From: Synaphobranchus kaupii
Taxonomy: Eukaryota; Chordata; Actinopteri; Anguilliformes; Synaphobranchidae
Direction: 5' to 3'
DNA: 64,000 bases
Assembly (NCBI GenBank): GCA_029718625.1
Contig: CM056380.1
Coordinates: 48,719,218 to 48,783,217 of the forward strand
Position 1 is the stretch's first letter; each line of letters opens with the position of its first letter. A program made the position numbers and the translations under genes. The notes under the pieces are model-generated. The model did not search any database, was not told where the DNA came from, and was given only the letters and a program-made list of their open reading frames with translations. Of this stretch, positions 24,101 through 34,900 are shown piece after piece.

Positions 24101-25082
24101 TTTCCCGTCTTAGAAAACGAGAGTTTATGGTGTTTTTTGAAGGATTTTCTATATGCCCATCCAGATCCATTATGTAAGTTAGCTGTGACATGAGCAATGA
24201 GCAATATATCTCAAAACGTTGATATGGACCGTTGTAGATGATCGTAAATAACCTTATAACAGGGCTTAACACGCTAAATACCGAACTTCTCCTTAAAATG
24301 TATTTGGCCAAGTGCTGGTTTTTGATTTTCAGCAAACTAAGAGAAGATTCTTAAACAATTTCTAGGCACTTAATTATTTACATAGTGAGCACAATGCATT
24401 GGACAGTGACACATTTGTTTTTGTTATTTTGGTTCTGTACTCTAGCACTTTGAGTTTGAAAGGATACAACCTCAACGAGGTTGAAGTGCAGACTGTTAGC
24501 TTTAATTTGAGGGTATTTTCATCCATATCGGATGAACCGTTTATAAATTATAGAACCTTTTGTACACCCCCCCCCCCCCCCATTTTCTGGCATCAAAAAA
24601 TATTGGACAGTTTACAAAAGTAATAATTTTTAATATTTGGTCGCATACCATGACTTCCTGATGTCTGTGACCCAACAATATCAAAAGACTATCTTATTTT
24701 CTGGTACTCCTACAAGCAATACTATAACCTCTCTGCATTTGAATGGATCTCTATGGGAATTAGGGGGTGGGACTAGTTTTAGCTGTAAATTACACTGGAA
24801 CAGTATTAATTTTCCAATGCACATGGCAGATTTTGTACTGTACCTTGTTTAAATGGTTTTATTTTCTGTCTCCAGCTGAACCGGACTCTGAAGAAGATGT
24901 CGATGGGCGGGTCCACGGCGACCGCTAGTTCTGCAACAGCAAGCAGCAGCAGCACCACCACCGCCACCCGCCACCACCCGGGCCACATGAGCTGTACCTA
25001 CAGACCTGCAGGGGGTCCGAAAGGGCCTCAGAAACAGCACACAGGATCTGGGTCTCATCCAATTTCTGTTCCCTTCAACTGA
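15158..25082 (+). CDS. eif3l: eif3l, complete: eukaryotic translation initiation factor 3 subunit L
   Basis: eIF3L is a PCI-domain subunit of eIF3, which binds the 40S ribosome and recruits initiator tRNA and mRNA in the cytoplasm. Fifteen exons join with every phase matching: 15158-15190, 15597-15639, 15846-16056, 17609-17688, 17987-18048, 18514-18583, 18781-18854, 19024-19195, 19739-19893, 20403-20573, 20848-20981, 21362-21535, 22058-22247, 22551-22631 and 24876-25082, giving 618 codons plus TGA. Human EIF3L has about 564 residues. Residues 1-558 align with it from memory nearly throughout (MSYP at the start, LNRTLKKM near the end). The PCI domain falls roughly at 330-525 (exons 10-13). The last 60 residues are a Ser/Thr/His-rich tail absent from human. 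The gene is convergent with cdh23. Confidence 0.95.
15597..15639 (+). CDS. eif3l: eif3l exon 2
   Basis: Encodes [14 protein letters not shown] plus the first base of Gly. Acceptor TTTACAG, donor CTG|GTGAGC. Confidence 0.92.
15846..16056 (+). CDS. eif3l: eif3l exon 3
   Basis: Seventy codons from [13 protein letters not shown] to DVYENS. It includes the conserved [18 protein letters not shown] region. Acceptor TATGCAG, donor AACAG|GTACAC. Confidence 0.95.
16264..17430. mobile_element. 1.17-kb near-perfect palindromic Tc1-like element in eif3l intron 3
   Basis: The ends CAGTGCATCCGGAAAGTATT and its inverse are flanked by TA on both sides. The two arms are so alike that reading inward from each side (16534-16719 plus and 16976-17161 minus) gives the same 61-residue conceptual peptide. 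The symmetry centre is near 16848. The inner core (ACAAGCGATACTATAACC) is shared with 12052-12550, 13235-13755, 24700-24806 and 53932-54135. No transposase is encoded. Confidence 0.88.
17609..17688 (+). CDS. eif3l: eif3l exon 4
   Basis: Encodes [19 protein letters not shown] to LVGN. The intron before it contains a 1.17-kb palindromic transposon. Confidence 0.95.
17987..18048 (+). CDS. eif3l: eif3l exon 5
   Basis: Encodes [20 protein letters not shown] plus S. Donor AGT|GTGAGT. Confidence 0.95.
18208..18400. mobile_element. degenerate hAT-like MITE fragment in eif3l intron 5
   Basis: The start CAGTGTTTCTCAACCCTGGT followed by CCTGGAGG resembles a widespread fish MITE with hAT-like ends (recalled). 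The element matching 57139-57359 shares the theme CTCGGTCCTGG. The right end is not clear. Confidence 0.5.
18514..18583 (+). CDS. eif3l: eif3l exon 6
   Basis: Encodes [16 protein letters not shown] to FNYIL. Donor CTCA|GTAAGT, phase 1. Confidence 0.95.
18781..18854 (+). CDS. eif3l: eif3l exon 7
   Basis: Encodes [16 protein letters not shown] to DEFIYQ. Donor CAG|GTATAA. Confidence 0.95.
19024..19195 (+). CDS. eif3l: eif3l exon 8
   Basis: Encodes [20 protein letters not shown] to VYTSG, ending in phase 1. The acceptor CTTCAG|TTC is short but fixed by frame. Confidence 0.95.
19739..19893 (+). CDS. eif3l: eif3l exon 9
   Basis: Encodes [20 protein letters not shown] to IELNKK. These are TPR-like helical repeats preceding the PCI domain in the family. 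Confidence 0.95.
20403..20573 (+). CDS. eif3l: eif3l exon 10
   Basis: Fifty-seven codons from [10 protein letters not shown] to YKYEM. The PCI region starts here. Confidence 0.95.
20848..20981 (+). CDS. eif3l: eif3l exon 11
   Basis: Encodes [20 protein letters not shown] to MLRMQK plus two bases of Gly. Donor GGG|GTGAGT region with GT at 20982. Confidence 0.95.
21362..21535 (+). CDS. eif3l: eif3l exon 12 (PCI domain)
   Basis: Encodes [20 protein letters not shown] to STIR. Its donor CGCAG|GTACTG is copied in the minisatellite that follows directly. Confidence 0.95.
21536..21860. repeat. 57-bp minisatellite at the eif3l exon 12 donor
   Basis: Five to six units of about 57 bp begin exactly at the donor of exon 12. 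Each unit contains GGTACTACCTATCTGCCATC, AGCAGGTTCTGCC and a pyrimidine-rich TTCTGTTATCTGTAG that abuts the next GGTACT. Units therefore present acceptor-like and donor-like sites back to back. Copy 2 and copy 5 are truncated or altered. Confidence 0.85.
22058..22247 (+). CDS. eif3l: eif3l exon 13 (PCI domain, winged helix)
   Basis: Encodes [20 protein letters not shown] to SEVDFYIDK. Confidence 0.95.
22551..22631 (+). CDS. eif3l: eif3l exon 14
   Basis: Twenty-seven codons [16 protein letters not shown] to HKFEE. Donor GAG|GTGAGG. The next intron (2.2 kb) is full of nested transposons. Confidence 0.95.
22889..23624. mobile_element. hAT-like non-autonomous element, 736 bp
   Basis: The ends TAGGGTTGGGT and ACCCAACCCTA are perfect 11-bp inverted repeats. 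An exact 8-bp duplication GTACTCTA flanks it (22881-22888 and 23625-23632). An 8-bp TSD is typical of hAT. It is inserted in a Tc1-like fragment and itself hosts a smaller MITE. Confidence 0.88.
23352..23536. mobile_element. hAT-like MITE, 185 bp, nested third-level insertion
   Basis: The ends are CAGGGTTGCCCAACCCT and AGGGTTGGGCAGCCCTG. The exact 8-bp duplication ATATAAAG is at 23344-23351 and 23537-23544. The interior contains TGGAGATCTACC and CTCCAGGA in inverted orientation. Confidence 0.88.
24381..24806. mobile_element. truncated Tc1-like element in eif3l intron 14
   Basis: Begins AGTGAGCACAATGCATTGGA and continues through TTTGGTCGCATACC into the palindrome core, stopping abruptly at ACACTGGAACAGTATT. 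Only one arm is present. It ends 70 bp before the last eif3l exon. Confidence 0.75.
24876..25082 (+). CDS. eif3l: eif3l exon 15 with Ser/Thr-rich C-terminal tail
   Basis: The exon starts LNRTLKKM as in human EIF3L, where the protein ends a few residues later (GQRP, from memory). Here the frame continues for about 60 residues rich in Ser, Thr, Ala, His and Pro, then stops at TGA. The tail DNA has AGC, ACC and GCC/CAC triplet runs near 24940-24980, which suggests growth by triplet expansion. Confidence 0.85.
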   Translation: MNRTLKKMSMGGSTATASSATASSSSTTTATRHHPGHMSCTYRPAGGPKGPQKQHTGSGSHPISVPFN

Positions 25083-25195
25083 AGTGGATGGTGGCTGATT
25101 GCTTTCAATTGGTTGCATTTAACCCATTTGAGTAATTGTCATAGCCAATTCAGTTAAAAAAAACAAAAAACATTTTCTATGTACTTTGAAAACGG

Positions 25196-25201
25196 AATAA
25201 A
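25196..25201 (+). promoter_or_regulatory. eif3l polyadenylation signal
   Basis: AATAAA lies 114 bp after the eif3l stop codon and is followed by a TG-rich stretch (GGTGTGGACATTTGTTTG), as expected for cleavage and polyadenylation. Confidence 0.75.
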
Positions 25202-25751
25202 GGACGGTGAATGGAATTCAGTGGTGTGGACATTTGTTTGATCAAATTTTTAGTTGATCATGCTTGTGTGTGTTGCTACTATTTTAGATAGTCAGGTTCT
25301 TTGCATTTACCTAATATCTCTGTCAGTTGCTATTGATTCAACCCAAAAATATCTTTCTTTAATCTTGTTCTTGAAGATTTATTTACTGATCAGAGAGCAT
25401 CTTTACAAAATGTGTGTATAGAGTTGCCACCAGGGGGATCCATAACCCCTAAGTGCAGAGGTGGGCAATTCCTTTCCAGTGTACAGTTCTTTTTACCGTT
25501 GTCACCAGTAACACTGGCCAAATTAGCTGGTTTTGAGCACTTAGCAATTGCATTAAGTGGATGAAAGTATTCTTCTTTTGGGCATCCTATCAACCCTACC
25601 GTATTGTCAAATCACCTGAGGGCCATATTTTACATTAATTTTAGGCTGGGATGAAAGGGCTATTGAAAACGTATACATACTGTCTTGCCATCTACACTAC
25701 ACTACCATGTTAGCACAGCACTCGGTTTAATGTCATAGCTGCTGAAAGTTA

Positions 25752-25978
25752 CATTACATTACATTATAGGCATTTAGCAGACGCTCTTATCCAGAGCGAC
25801 TTACACAACTTTTTAGCATATTTTTGTTACATATTATCCATTTATACAGCTGGATATATACTGAAGCGATTCAGGTTAAGTACCTTGCTCAAGGGTACAA
25901 CGGCAGTGTCCTACCTGGGAATCGAACCTACAACCTTTCGGTTACAAGGCCAGTTCCTTAACCATTATACTAAGTTCC
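25752..25978 (-). mobile_element. V-SINE, copy 2 (reverse)
   Basis: Read on the minus strand it has the same order as copy 1: tRNA-like head, central CCTTGAGCAAGGTACTTAAC, LINE-like tail with CGCTCTGGATAAGAGCGTCT. The (ATGTA)n-like tail is seen as TTACATTACATTACATTATA at the left end. Confidence 0.88.
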
Positions 25979-26035
25979 TTTCTAGTTCCCAGCATCCTTC
26001 TATAAAACATGGAAAACATGGGGCTACAGTCGCTA

Positions 26036-27961
26036 CCCTACTGAAAATGACATCTTAAACCAGCCTAAGATGTGTTTTGACCTAGCTGGTTGACCAGCCT
26101 ATTCAGGGCTCGACGCTAACATTTTTTCTAAGAAGCACATGTGCTCCTGAGTTGAAAAATTTAGGTGCGTGTTAATGCATCCCAATTAGTAGATGTGCTC
26201 CAAAATAATTTTTCCAATTAGCACACATCAAATTTTGAGAGCAGCACAGACACTGCTATAAAGTTAATTGTCCACGTTTTATTCGCCTGCCTCATCATGT
26301 GTTTCTCCCAATGCCAGAGTGTCCGTGTCACCCAGGTTAGCGGTGGTATTGCTAGTGCAAGTGAAGCAGTGCTGTCGCTCACATTAATAGCTACACCTAC
26401 ACCCTAGACTTGATTAGTGAATAAATTAGAAAATCAGTCAGTTTCGTGCATTTTGCTACATCAGCTTGCAGTTTTCTTTTTACTTTCTATTATTTGCTCA
26501 GCCCTTTTGTCATTTTATTCGCCAATTAATTTTGTTTAATGGCTAGCTAGCTGCTACTATCACCATCATTTTGCTAGCCTACCTATAGGCCTAATGTGAA
26601 AACTTGTTAGCAAGCATATTTTCTAAAATAACAGTACTGGTGTAAGCTACTGGAAAATATTTTCCTGTTTTCATATTTCTGGGAAACGGGAAATTGTTTG
26701 GTTTTACCGGGAATCCGTGCTGGTGTTAAACCCTAATGTTTATTATTGTATATATGAAAACATGTCATAATAGTTAGTCTGAAGAATATCCTCTTTTTGC
26801 AGTCTTATTAAATCCGCCATTATATTACCAATCTGCCAAGGTGCAAATGCGGTGGCTTTTAAAGGGAATGGGAGATGACACTGATTGGTTTATTGAATGT
26901 TATGCCCAAGACACACCTGTAATTAATGAAGAGCCTAAGTTCAGCCCATTTTAACCATGCACTTTACTTTGCGCTCAAAATATGCGCCCTCTAACTGGCA
27001 AAAGTGGAGTTGGACACGCCCTAAATTCACTTGAGTCATGTGTTTTAGACCATGCGCTAAGATCATCAAGATAGAGCCCATGCTCTTTCTTAATAAAGAT
27101 AACGCGATATTGGCCTAAGAATATTATACCTGCAATGAGAGAGGGAATGGCAACATTATTCAGTCAATAGATTTTAGGGCCCATTTCAAATCACTGGGGT
27201 CCTTTTAAGCAATTCAAAATCTAAATATTTAAATTTTCATGAATAAGGAATTAGGCTTGTTGCATTTTGGTATTAAAACATGTTTAAACACACACTGGAA
27301 CATAAGGTGGGCTATCCAGCATGCATAAAGAAAGTGCAGAATGTGTAGCACTCTCAGCACCTCTGATGGCCCTCACTGACCCACTGTAATCAACTGTATG
27401 GTCAACAATGAGTGACCACACAGTTGCAGACTGGTCTGAAGGCCCATTTTATGATTGGGGGCCCTATTCAGAATGGATAGGAAAAAACATTATGGGTCCT
27501 ATTCATGCACCACAACTTGATAATTGCCACAATTTCTTTTAGCTCCTTGGCCATTTTTCCATGGCCACCTCTAGTGTGGCCCCTTAGCCAGAGTCTCTGT
27601 GTGGAGTTGTTGTGTTGCACCTGCTTTTTATATTTCTCCCTACGGTGTTGAAGGGCTCATTCATGGTGTCAAAACAAGGACTTCACACGGAGGCTCTGGC
27701 TAAGGGGCCCCCTGGCCCTGTGCCCGGTAGCCCCGTTCACTAATCCATCCTTGACTCTACCAGCTTAACCAGCTACAGACCTGGGGGATATTTCACAAAG
27801 CAGATTACTGAGTTAGCTGGATACATGGACTGAAGTAAAAAGAGCTGTTCCAGATCTTACTCAGTGCAGTTATCCAGCTAACTCAGTAATCCTGCTTTGT
27901 GACATATCCCCCAGCTCTGACCTAGAATCCCAGCTGGTCTTAGCTGGAATTTTCAACAGGG
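26036..27961. mobile_element. possible 1.9-kb element with CCCTxxTGAAAAT ends
   Basis: The left end TACCCTACTGAAAATGA and the right end AATTTTCAACAGGGTA are inverted, and both are followed inward by CCAGC/AGCTGG-rich repeats, a pattern known in fish MITEs. The interior has diverse sequence and a nested hairpin, so this could instead be two separate ends that happen to face each other. Confidence 0.4.
27781..27914. mobile_element. hairpin MITE, 134 bp
   Basis: CTGGGGGATATTTCACAAAG at the left is matched inversely by CTTTGTGACATATCCCCCAG at the right. The arms continue for about 44 bp (ATTACTGAGTTAGCTGGATA inside). An extended hairpin forms over nearly the whole unit. Confidence 0.75.
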
Positions 27962-30900
27962 TAAACATTGTGATTATGGCTCCACCTAGTGGTATGTGGA
28001 TGTACACACCTCTTGTAAAGAATCTCCTCGATCAGTGGATAAGGGATACTTTTCCATGAGGAGTATCGTTTAATAGGAATGTAATGACAAGTAACGAGCT
28101 AACGTTATCCATTTATCCGTTATCCACTAGCTTTAATAGCCAGTTAGTTAGCTCTATACTTGACGTTATAATATCTATTTATAATATTTTGAGGATGTTA
28201 AAGTGTTGTTTACTCGAATTATATTTTACGTACAGATAGTAGCAGGCTATCAGAAACGTTGTGCAGCCAGTAAAGTCGCTATTCACACTGTGCCTATACT
28301 ATGTAGCTATCTAGATAATTCTCCAATATTACGTTAAGTCACATTTGATTCCCAGAAAATATCTCTCATGTTCTCTCAGGCGCAGTATTCAACATTGTAG
28401 ACAAGACAGGTGGTGGTGTGAGTTGGTGCTATAACAAGTCAGTGAGAAAAAGCGAAAAGCCACACAAACTCGTGTAGTAATATTATTGTTATCCCACAAA
28501 CGCAGACTACGTCCTGGCTGCAGTATTATGTTCATAAAATGTATTGTGTGCACGGTTTATTCTTAGTTGGCTACCGAATCTCTGTTAGAAACATATCTCC
28601 CTCGTCAAAATACTAACGTTACACATGTAGCCTACAGCTACACTGAATTCGTTATTTCAAATAACGTACCTTCCTTTCTCCTTGTGGCCTGAACCCAGTT
28701 CCTCTTACGGTCTTACTGCTCAGGAGAACAATGGAAAGTTGTATAGGGCTGTTTCTGTTTACTTTTTGTACCACAGAGCAGTTATGTCCTACTCTTGCTT
28801 AGCGCCATTGCTAATGGTGTGAGCGGAAGTGATAGTACACCTAAAGAGCCAAAAACCAGAAATAATACCCCAAGAAAGGCCTATTGACATTGATCAGGAA
28901 TACTGAAAAACCAGGCATTTTTAAAACAGTAACTCTCAATGCAGCATAGTTCCTGTGCTGTCCTCTGGCACAACCACTAAACAAATGTATAATTTGAATT
29001 TGAAGGGTGTCTAAGGTCATGTTCCCTGAAGCACATTTTAACTTCAAAATAATGCATAGCCTAATGCAGTAATTCTGTCAAATTGAGATGTGAATTTCCT
29101 TCTGGAAAAGATAAATGAACCCAGGGAAAGCATTTAGTTGGTACCAAGAACATACCAAATAATGGTCAGTGCTATGTTACATGGTTTTATTTTATAGTTC
29201 TACATCCAATCAAATGCTTTCATTGGAGTTTATTTACTCATAGTTGCACCATAATTGCTTATGTCACGACATGTTACCATGCGGGTGGAATATTTATTTG
29301 TACAGCTCTTCAAACTTTGATTCCCAAGGGTTTAAACATCATTTGTATTGGAAATGTGAAGATTCCAAGTTATTCATTTTTTTTTTTTGCACCAGTTCAA
29401 GTGGAGCTTTAAATGGAGCATTCTCAGATAAAAGCGTCTCGCTCACTGGAATGGCGATTTTGCGCTGGCCCAGAGTCGGACCCGCCTCTATGAACAACAG
29501 CACAAGTGTTCTCGTTTGTGTGATAGAATTTAATATCTCTCCTCGGTGACTGTTGAAATGTTTTAATATCCTGCGTCTGTGCCACCACGGCCAGAGGAAT
29601 TCTTCAGTGACGGAGTGGTGTTGTGCTTGGCTGTGTTCCGGCCACCTCCGCAAGCGGGCCCGCGGCTGTTCCATACTTCCTTTATTACAACAGACCATTC
29701 GACAAGATTCGCCAACAACGGTAATAAATTAAAAACATACAAAACAGGAATACAAAAACATAACTAGTGCACACTCACTAAACAAACAGCTTGATGTAAA
29801 AAATGGGGGCAAATTACCATGGGTAACAAAAATTACAGTTCCAACACAATTAAGTCTTTCACATCATTTTGGTAAATCAGCTTTTTTTCCAAAAATATTT
29901 CCCTTCTATTGTAACTTAATTTTAAAAAATGAAACCAAGAAAAATAATAATTAAAAAAATAAATCCATATACTATCTGTCCTGCAGTGGCAGTGCTCAGT
30001 GCATGAGTAGTTGAAGCTTCTGCTTGCGAAGATGAGGTGAGGCAGGGATTAAGATTTTATTTAGCAGCTGAACCCCCACCTCCCCCCACCCCACCCCTCA
30101 CTCCCCACTAAAATCTTATTTTTTCCAGGTTTTGTTAACTGTCTTCATACCCACTCTTAATCCCTCCATTCAAGGGAAATTAAGGAACAAAAGAATAAAC
30201 AGATAGAGAGTTCAGGTGGGCCAGGCCTGGACACATCAGGCCCAGGATGTCCAGTTTGTGCAGATAAAAACATGGTTCCCACTGGCAAACCATCATGAGT
30301 CAGTTGTGTGTGATACAGCATTACGGTGATGTTACAGTGTGAGGTCCCATTCATTGGAAAAACACACCTGTCGCTGACTGCGTTTCCGCTGCAAGTAAGA
30401 AAGACAGTGTGACTGGGCTCAGTGGAAACGGGCGTTGATTGCAGATCAACTCGAGTTGACGTGCTGAACGCATGTGCATCAGTGTGCCTTTGTGCAGTTA
30501 ACGTCACGGGAAAGCAGCCGTCGTGACGGCTTGTCGCCTCTCGTGGTGGCCTGGGAGCTGGAGAGGCGTGGCCTGCACCACGCTGGTCTGACATCTAGGT
30601 GCAGCGGTGGGAACACAAATTTTCTCTCATGAGATCATGATGATTGGTGACACCAGACCCCAGACACATGATATGGGAGCCTCACTCTGGTCCCTCCACT
30701 GCAGCCCGTAAGTGTCCAAAAATATGTTCCAGCTCCTTGTGCTGAAAATGATGATGAGATACAGTCACAGTCCCCTTATTACTGTATGATAAATCACCCT
30801 TGGCCCCTTAAACCCTGCCCCCCCACCCCCACCCTTAAACCCTGCCCCAAACATGAATAACTCAAACATGACACGGAATTGAGTAAAAGCTAGCTAGCTG

Positions 30901-31351
30901 TGGCCTGCCGCTGGTCTGACTGTGTGCGCACGTAGGTGTGTGTAAGTGTGTTTGCTTCCTCAGGGTTGCTTCCAGAGTGTTTGCAATGAGGCCTTGGACT
31001 GTCCAGGGGTGAACAGGGTCAAGGCTCTCGAGGGAAACACACTCATAGGAGGAAAATAAGTGAGCATGTCCATTTCCCTCTCAAGGACTGGAATTATTTT
31101 TTTTCTTCTGTGCCCACAGCCTTGTTGTTCAGCTGTCGTTCCTACTTTACTTAACATCTATTTTCCAGTTCGGTTTCCTCTGTGCAAACTTTTTGGGCTG
31201 CTCAGAAGGGTCACAGGTCACAAGTCCTGAGTGCCGTAGTGCTTAATTCAGTCAGTCCAAAACAGTAATTCAGAACTACTCTCTTTTGCGTCTTCCTCCA
31301 GTTTCAGAAAGAATCCATTTGGACTGAAGAGGTGTCTTCTTCTTCCTTGTC

Positions 31352-31357
31352 TTTATT
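31352..31357 (-). promoter_or_regulatory. candidate cdh23 polyadenylation signal
   Basis: AATAAA on the minus strand lies 255 bp after the cdh23 stop codon. A second AATAAA lies at 30056-30061. Which one is used cannot be told from sequence. Confidence 0.4.
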
Positions 31358-31611
31358 TTCCTTCCTTTCTCACATCAGTCAGCTCTAGTGGTTGGAAACC
31401 AGGCTGGTTTTGGGTTTGGAGAGAGAGGTAAGCACACCCTGCATGTATTCTCAGACTGCACACACCACACCTTTTAGTCCCAGCACACCCCTTCATCCCC
31501 TAAAACTCAGTCTGTGGTGGAGGGTGTAGGAGGAGGAAGAGGAGGAGGAGGAAGGGGGGCGGGATCGGCGTGCACACTTCACAGTCCTCAGACCAGCGAG
31601 GCCTCGGCTAG

Positions 31612-31953
31612 TCATAACTCTGTGATCTCCAGCGGGCTCTCGGACAGCGTGTCCGAGTCCTTGTTCCGGTGGAGGGGTGTGGACTTGGCCGACTCCGTGC
31701 GGGCGTTGCGCTCGGCGTAGAGGCCGCCGTCGGCGTGCAGCGCCTCCAGGGATCGCGCCAGGGCGCGCTGGTCATCCTCCGGCAGGCTGTTGAGGTCGGA
31801 GGTCAGGAGCGTGCCCGTGCTGCCGTGGACCACGTGCACGCCCTCCGGGCCCTTCAGCTCCACGGGGAGCTTGTGCTTGAAGCGCAGGGTCCCCCGGCCG
31901 CCCCCCATGCCCAAACGCTCTTCGTCTTCCTCGTCCATGTCGCTCTGGATCAG
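31612..31953 (-). CDS. cdh23: cdh23 terminal exon (1st from 3' end): cytoplasmic tail and PDZ-binding motif
   Basis: Encodes 113 codons from [12 protein letters not shown] to SPLEITEL and TGA. It includes [20 protein letters not shown] and [12 protein letters not shown], near-identical to human CDH23 from memory. The C-terminal ITEL is a class I PDZ ligand. Confidence 0.95.
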   Translation of the reverse strand: MIQSDMDEEDEERLGMGGGRGTLRFKHKLPVELKGPEGVHVVHGSTGTLLTSDLNSLPEDDQRALARSLEALHADGGLYAERNARTESAKSTPLHRNKDSDTLSESPLEITEL

Positions 31954-34900
31954 CTGAGGGGGGAAAGGGAGGATCGATGGAATGAGAGGAGAGAAAGAGA
32001 AGCGAAAAACATAGGAGACAAGACAGGAGGGCATGAGATGAGGGCAGAAGGATGTACAGAGTGAAGGAGGCGAGGAGGGAATGGATGGAGGAGGAGATAG
32101 GACGAGAGAGCGGGAGAGACAGAGACAGAAGGGGAGGAGCTTAATATCAAATGTCTATCACACACACACAGAAGCACTGGCCACCATGCCGAAGGAGGAA
32201 TGTTAAAGTACAAGCTGCCATTGCAGAGGAGGCTGCAGGGAACTGTAGGCAGAGTGAGGCCTCAGCCTGCAGGGAGGTGTTCAGCCAGGGACACAAATGC
32301 AACAGCCCCCTCTAGAGGAGGAGATTGTGAAATGAGAACATTGTGAAGCATCGGTGCCCTCTAAAGGTAGTGCAGGATGAGAGAACATTGCTGTAGCAGT
32401 AGAAGCCCCTCAAAGGTGGGGAGGAGGACAGAGCAACAGCAAGAGGGGCGTGACCAGCGAAACAGCACCCTCTGTAGGCCGGCAAAAGGACGGACCTGCA
32501 GTGAAGGAAACTGAGTGGGGAAACGGCACCCCCCAGAGGCAGGGAAGAAGATAGCACAGCAGCCGGAGTGAATCTGTACTTCCTGTCTCCCACCTCTGTG
32601 ATGGACGACTGGTCGCCGCTTGTGGACTTGGTTACCAGCCGGGCGGCAAACAGCTTTTTGAGCCTCAGGTAGTCGTCCAGCACGACATTGAGCAGTGAAC
32701 CCTGATAGGAACGGCAGTCACATCGGTCATCATCACAGATTGTGACCTCACAGCATAAACATCTTAACATAAACAGGGTGCCCTTTGCTTACAGTCCATC
32801 CTACACTGACCGATATTAAAAATCACAGCACAAGCGCACAGTTGTAGTTGTACACAGCTGTAGTCATTTGGGGATAGTTTCCCCCTCTATTCATAATTTC
32901 TTTACAGTGATAGTTTTTACCTGAAGTGGCTGAATTCATCTGTACAAATGGGTAATTTTCAATACAGTTTGTATGGCAACTAGTCAGTACAGAGTAAGTA
33001 TGGTCTCATGACCGTGCCAAATTAATTGTGGCTTAAACTAAGGTAACTTGGTGTGCAGAAAAATGTCCTCGGGTGTGTCCGTCACAAAAGTCTCACCTTG
33101 ATTGGCCCGTCCCTCATGATCTGACCCAACTTGGCGATGTTGTCGTACTCCTGGATGGCGGCTCTCAGGTAGCGGTCATCCTCTGGTTTAGAGGCCTGAG
33201 GCTCATGGCCGAAAGTGCCCTGCAGGGGGCAGATGAGTAAAGTGTGTTTTTGTGTCACAGCTCAGCTCATGCTACGCTGCAGTGTGCCACGGCGACGTGC
33301 GCTCACGTGTGTGCGGGCGGGGCTGTTCCACAGGTCTGTGATGTCACTGAGGTTTTCCGGCAGGTCATCTTCGTGCTCTGCCTGAGCTGCCAACTCCAGG
33401 TTTCGGCAGAAGGGATCCAACCATACTGGATTCGCCCTGGATACACACACACACACACACACACACACATTAACACACAGCTCAATACACAGGAATACCC
33501 ATCTGAACTCAATACAAACAGGACGACACACTGAATCACAACACACAACACAAACTGACGCCAATCGCAGTTACACAGTTACCATGGAGATGCTCGACTG
33601 TCTGTGTACACGACCACTGAAAGGCCTGTGTGTTGTGTGTGGAAATGCCTGGAGATGTCTGTCAGTGTGTTACAGCTGAGGTGCCTGTCTGTCACTGCCT
33701 GTTACCATGGTGATGGCTGTCTGTTTGTGCTCACCCTTCAAAGGAGTACTTGTTGGTGTTGGGCATGTCCAGAACGTCCATGAAGCCCTGGTTCCCTGGG
33801 CGACAGGAGAGATAAATAAATAATGAGAGATCCGACAGTGTCTGAGTACCTGCCACACGACGCCCCGTCTCCCTCGCCCGGGCCCGCCCCCGCCCCATCT
33901 CCTCCCGCCTCCCTCCTCCCTCCATGGGCCATGGGCACAGTGCTTCTGGCTGCGACTTTCAGACGTGTAGGCAGGGGCTGTCCCTCTGGCCCCAGTGCTC
34001 ACCTGTCGATCCCGCAACGATCGCTTTCAGTTTCCGCTTGTGCCTGTTGGGGGAGAGAGAGAGAGAGACTGAGTGGGGGTGGTGTGTGTGCGTGTGTGTC
34101 TGCTGTTGAAGTTGCTTCTCTATGCATTTACTAGAAAATGATTGCAATGCACCAAAAAAATACCACATTGAATAATAGTTTGAGGAACAGGCACTGTTGC
34201 AATAGAACATGCGTTGGTAGGGTAGGGGGAGGGAGGGTTGTTCATACAAGTGGAGTTTATCGTAAATGCCTCTTAAACTTCCTCAAGTGATGCGACACTA
34301 AATGACGCGATAAGAATTGCTCTGTCAGGCTGCCAGTTTAAGCTGAAGAGCAGCAATGTGTGTGAGGCTTTATGACCTGAGGGGAAAAAGTTCAACCAAT
34401 CCAGTATAATTCAGTTCATCTGTACGTGAGACACGTGATATGGAAGCAAGTACTAAAAACAGTACTCGACTGTAACAGTACATCATTGGGAAAATATTTT
34501 AATTTGAGTGGATTTATACACAACATACTTACGGCGTGGTTAAATACCAGACCTATGAGCAAGGCAGAGCAAAATGCAGAGCCACAGCATATTCCACCAG
34601 GTCATGTGACCTGCAGTATGACATCACAGAAGGGAAGACTCTTACACTGTGCGGTAATACCAATTCATGAAGATGAAGAGCATAGCAGCCACGAAGAGCA
34701 ACACAGCCAGGATAATGATGGCCATCTTTCAGGAGAGAGAGGGGGGGGGGGGGGGGGGGGGTAGAGAAAGCAAAGGAGATAGGGAGACAAAAAGACACAA
34801 TTCTTAAAGGCCCTTTATACATCTTTAGATGAAAATGGTTATTCACAACTCCACCAAATTGTACTATGAGCAAACCAGGAAAAATAACAGCACACACAGA

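Larger units (their letters stand above)
25202..31351. other. intergenic region between convergent eif3l and cdh23
   Basis: No gene was recognised. It contains a V-SINE (25752-25978), a probable 1.9-kb element (26036-27961) with a hairpin MITE inside (27781-27914), and AT-rich unique sequence. A moderately GC-rich block at 29400-29690, free of repeats, could be a conserved non-coding element. Confidence 0.6.
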
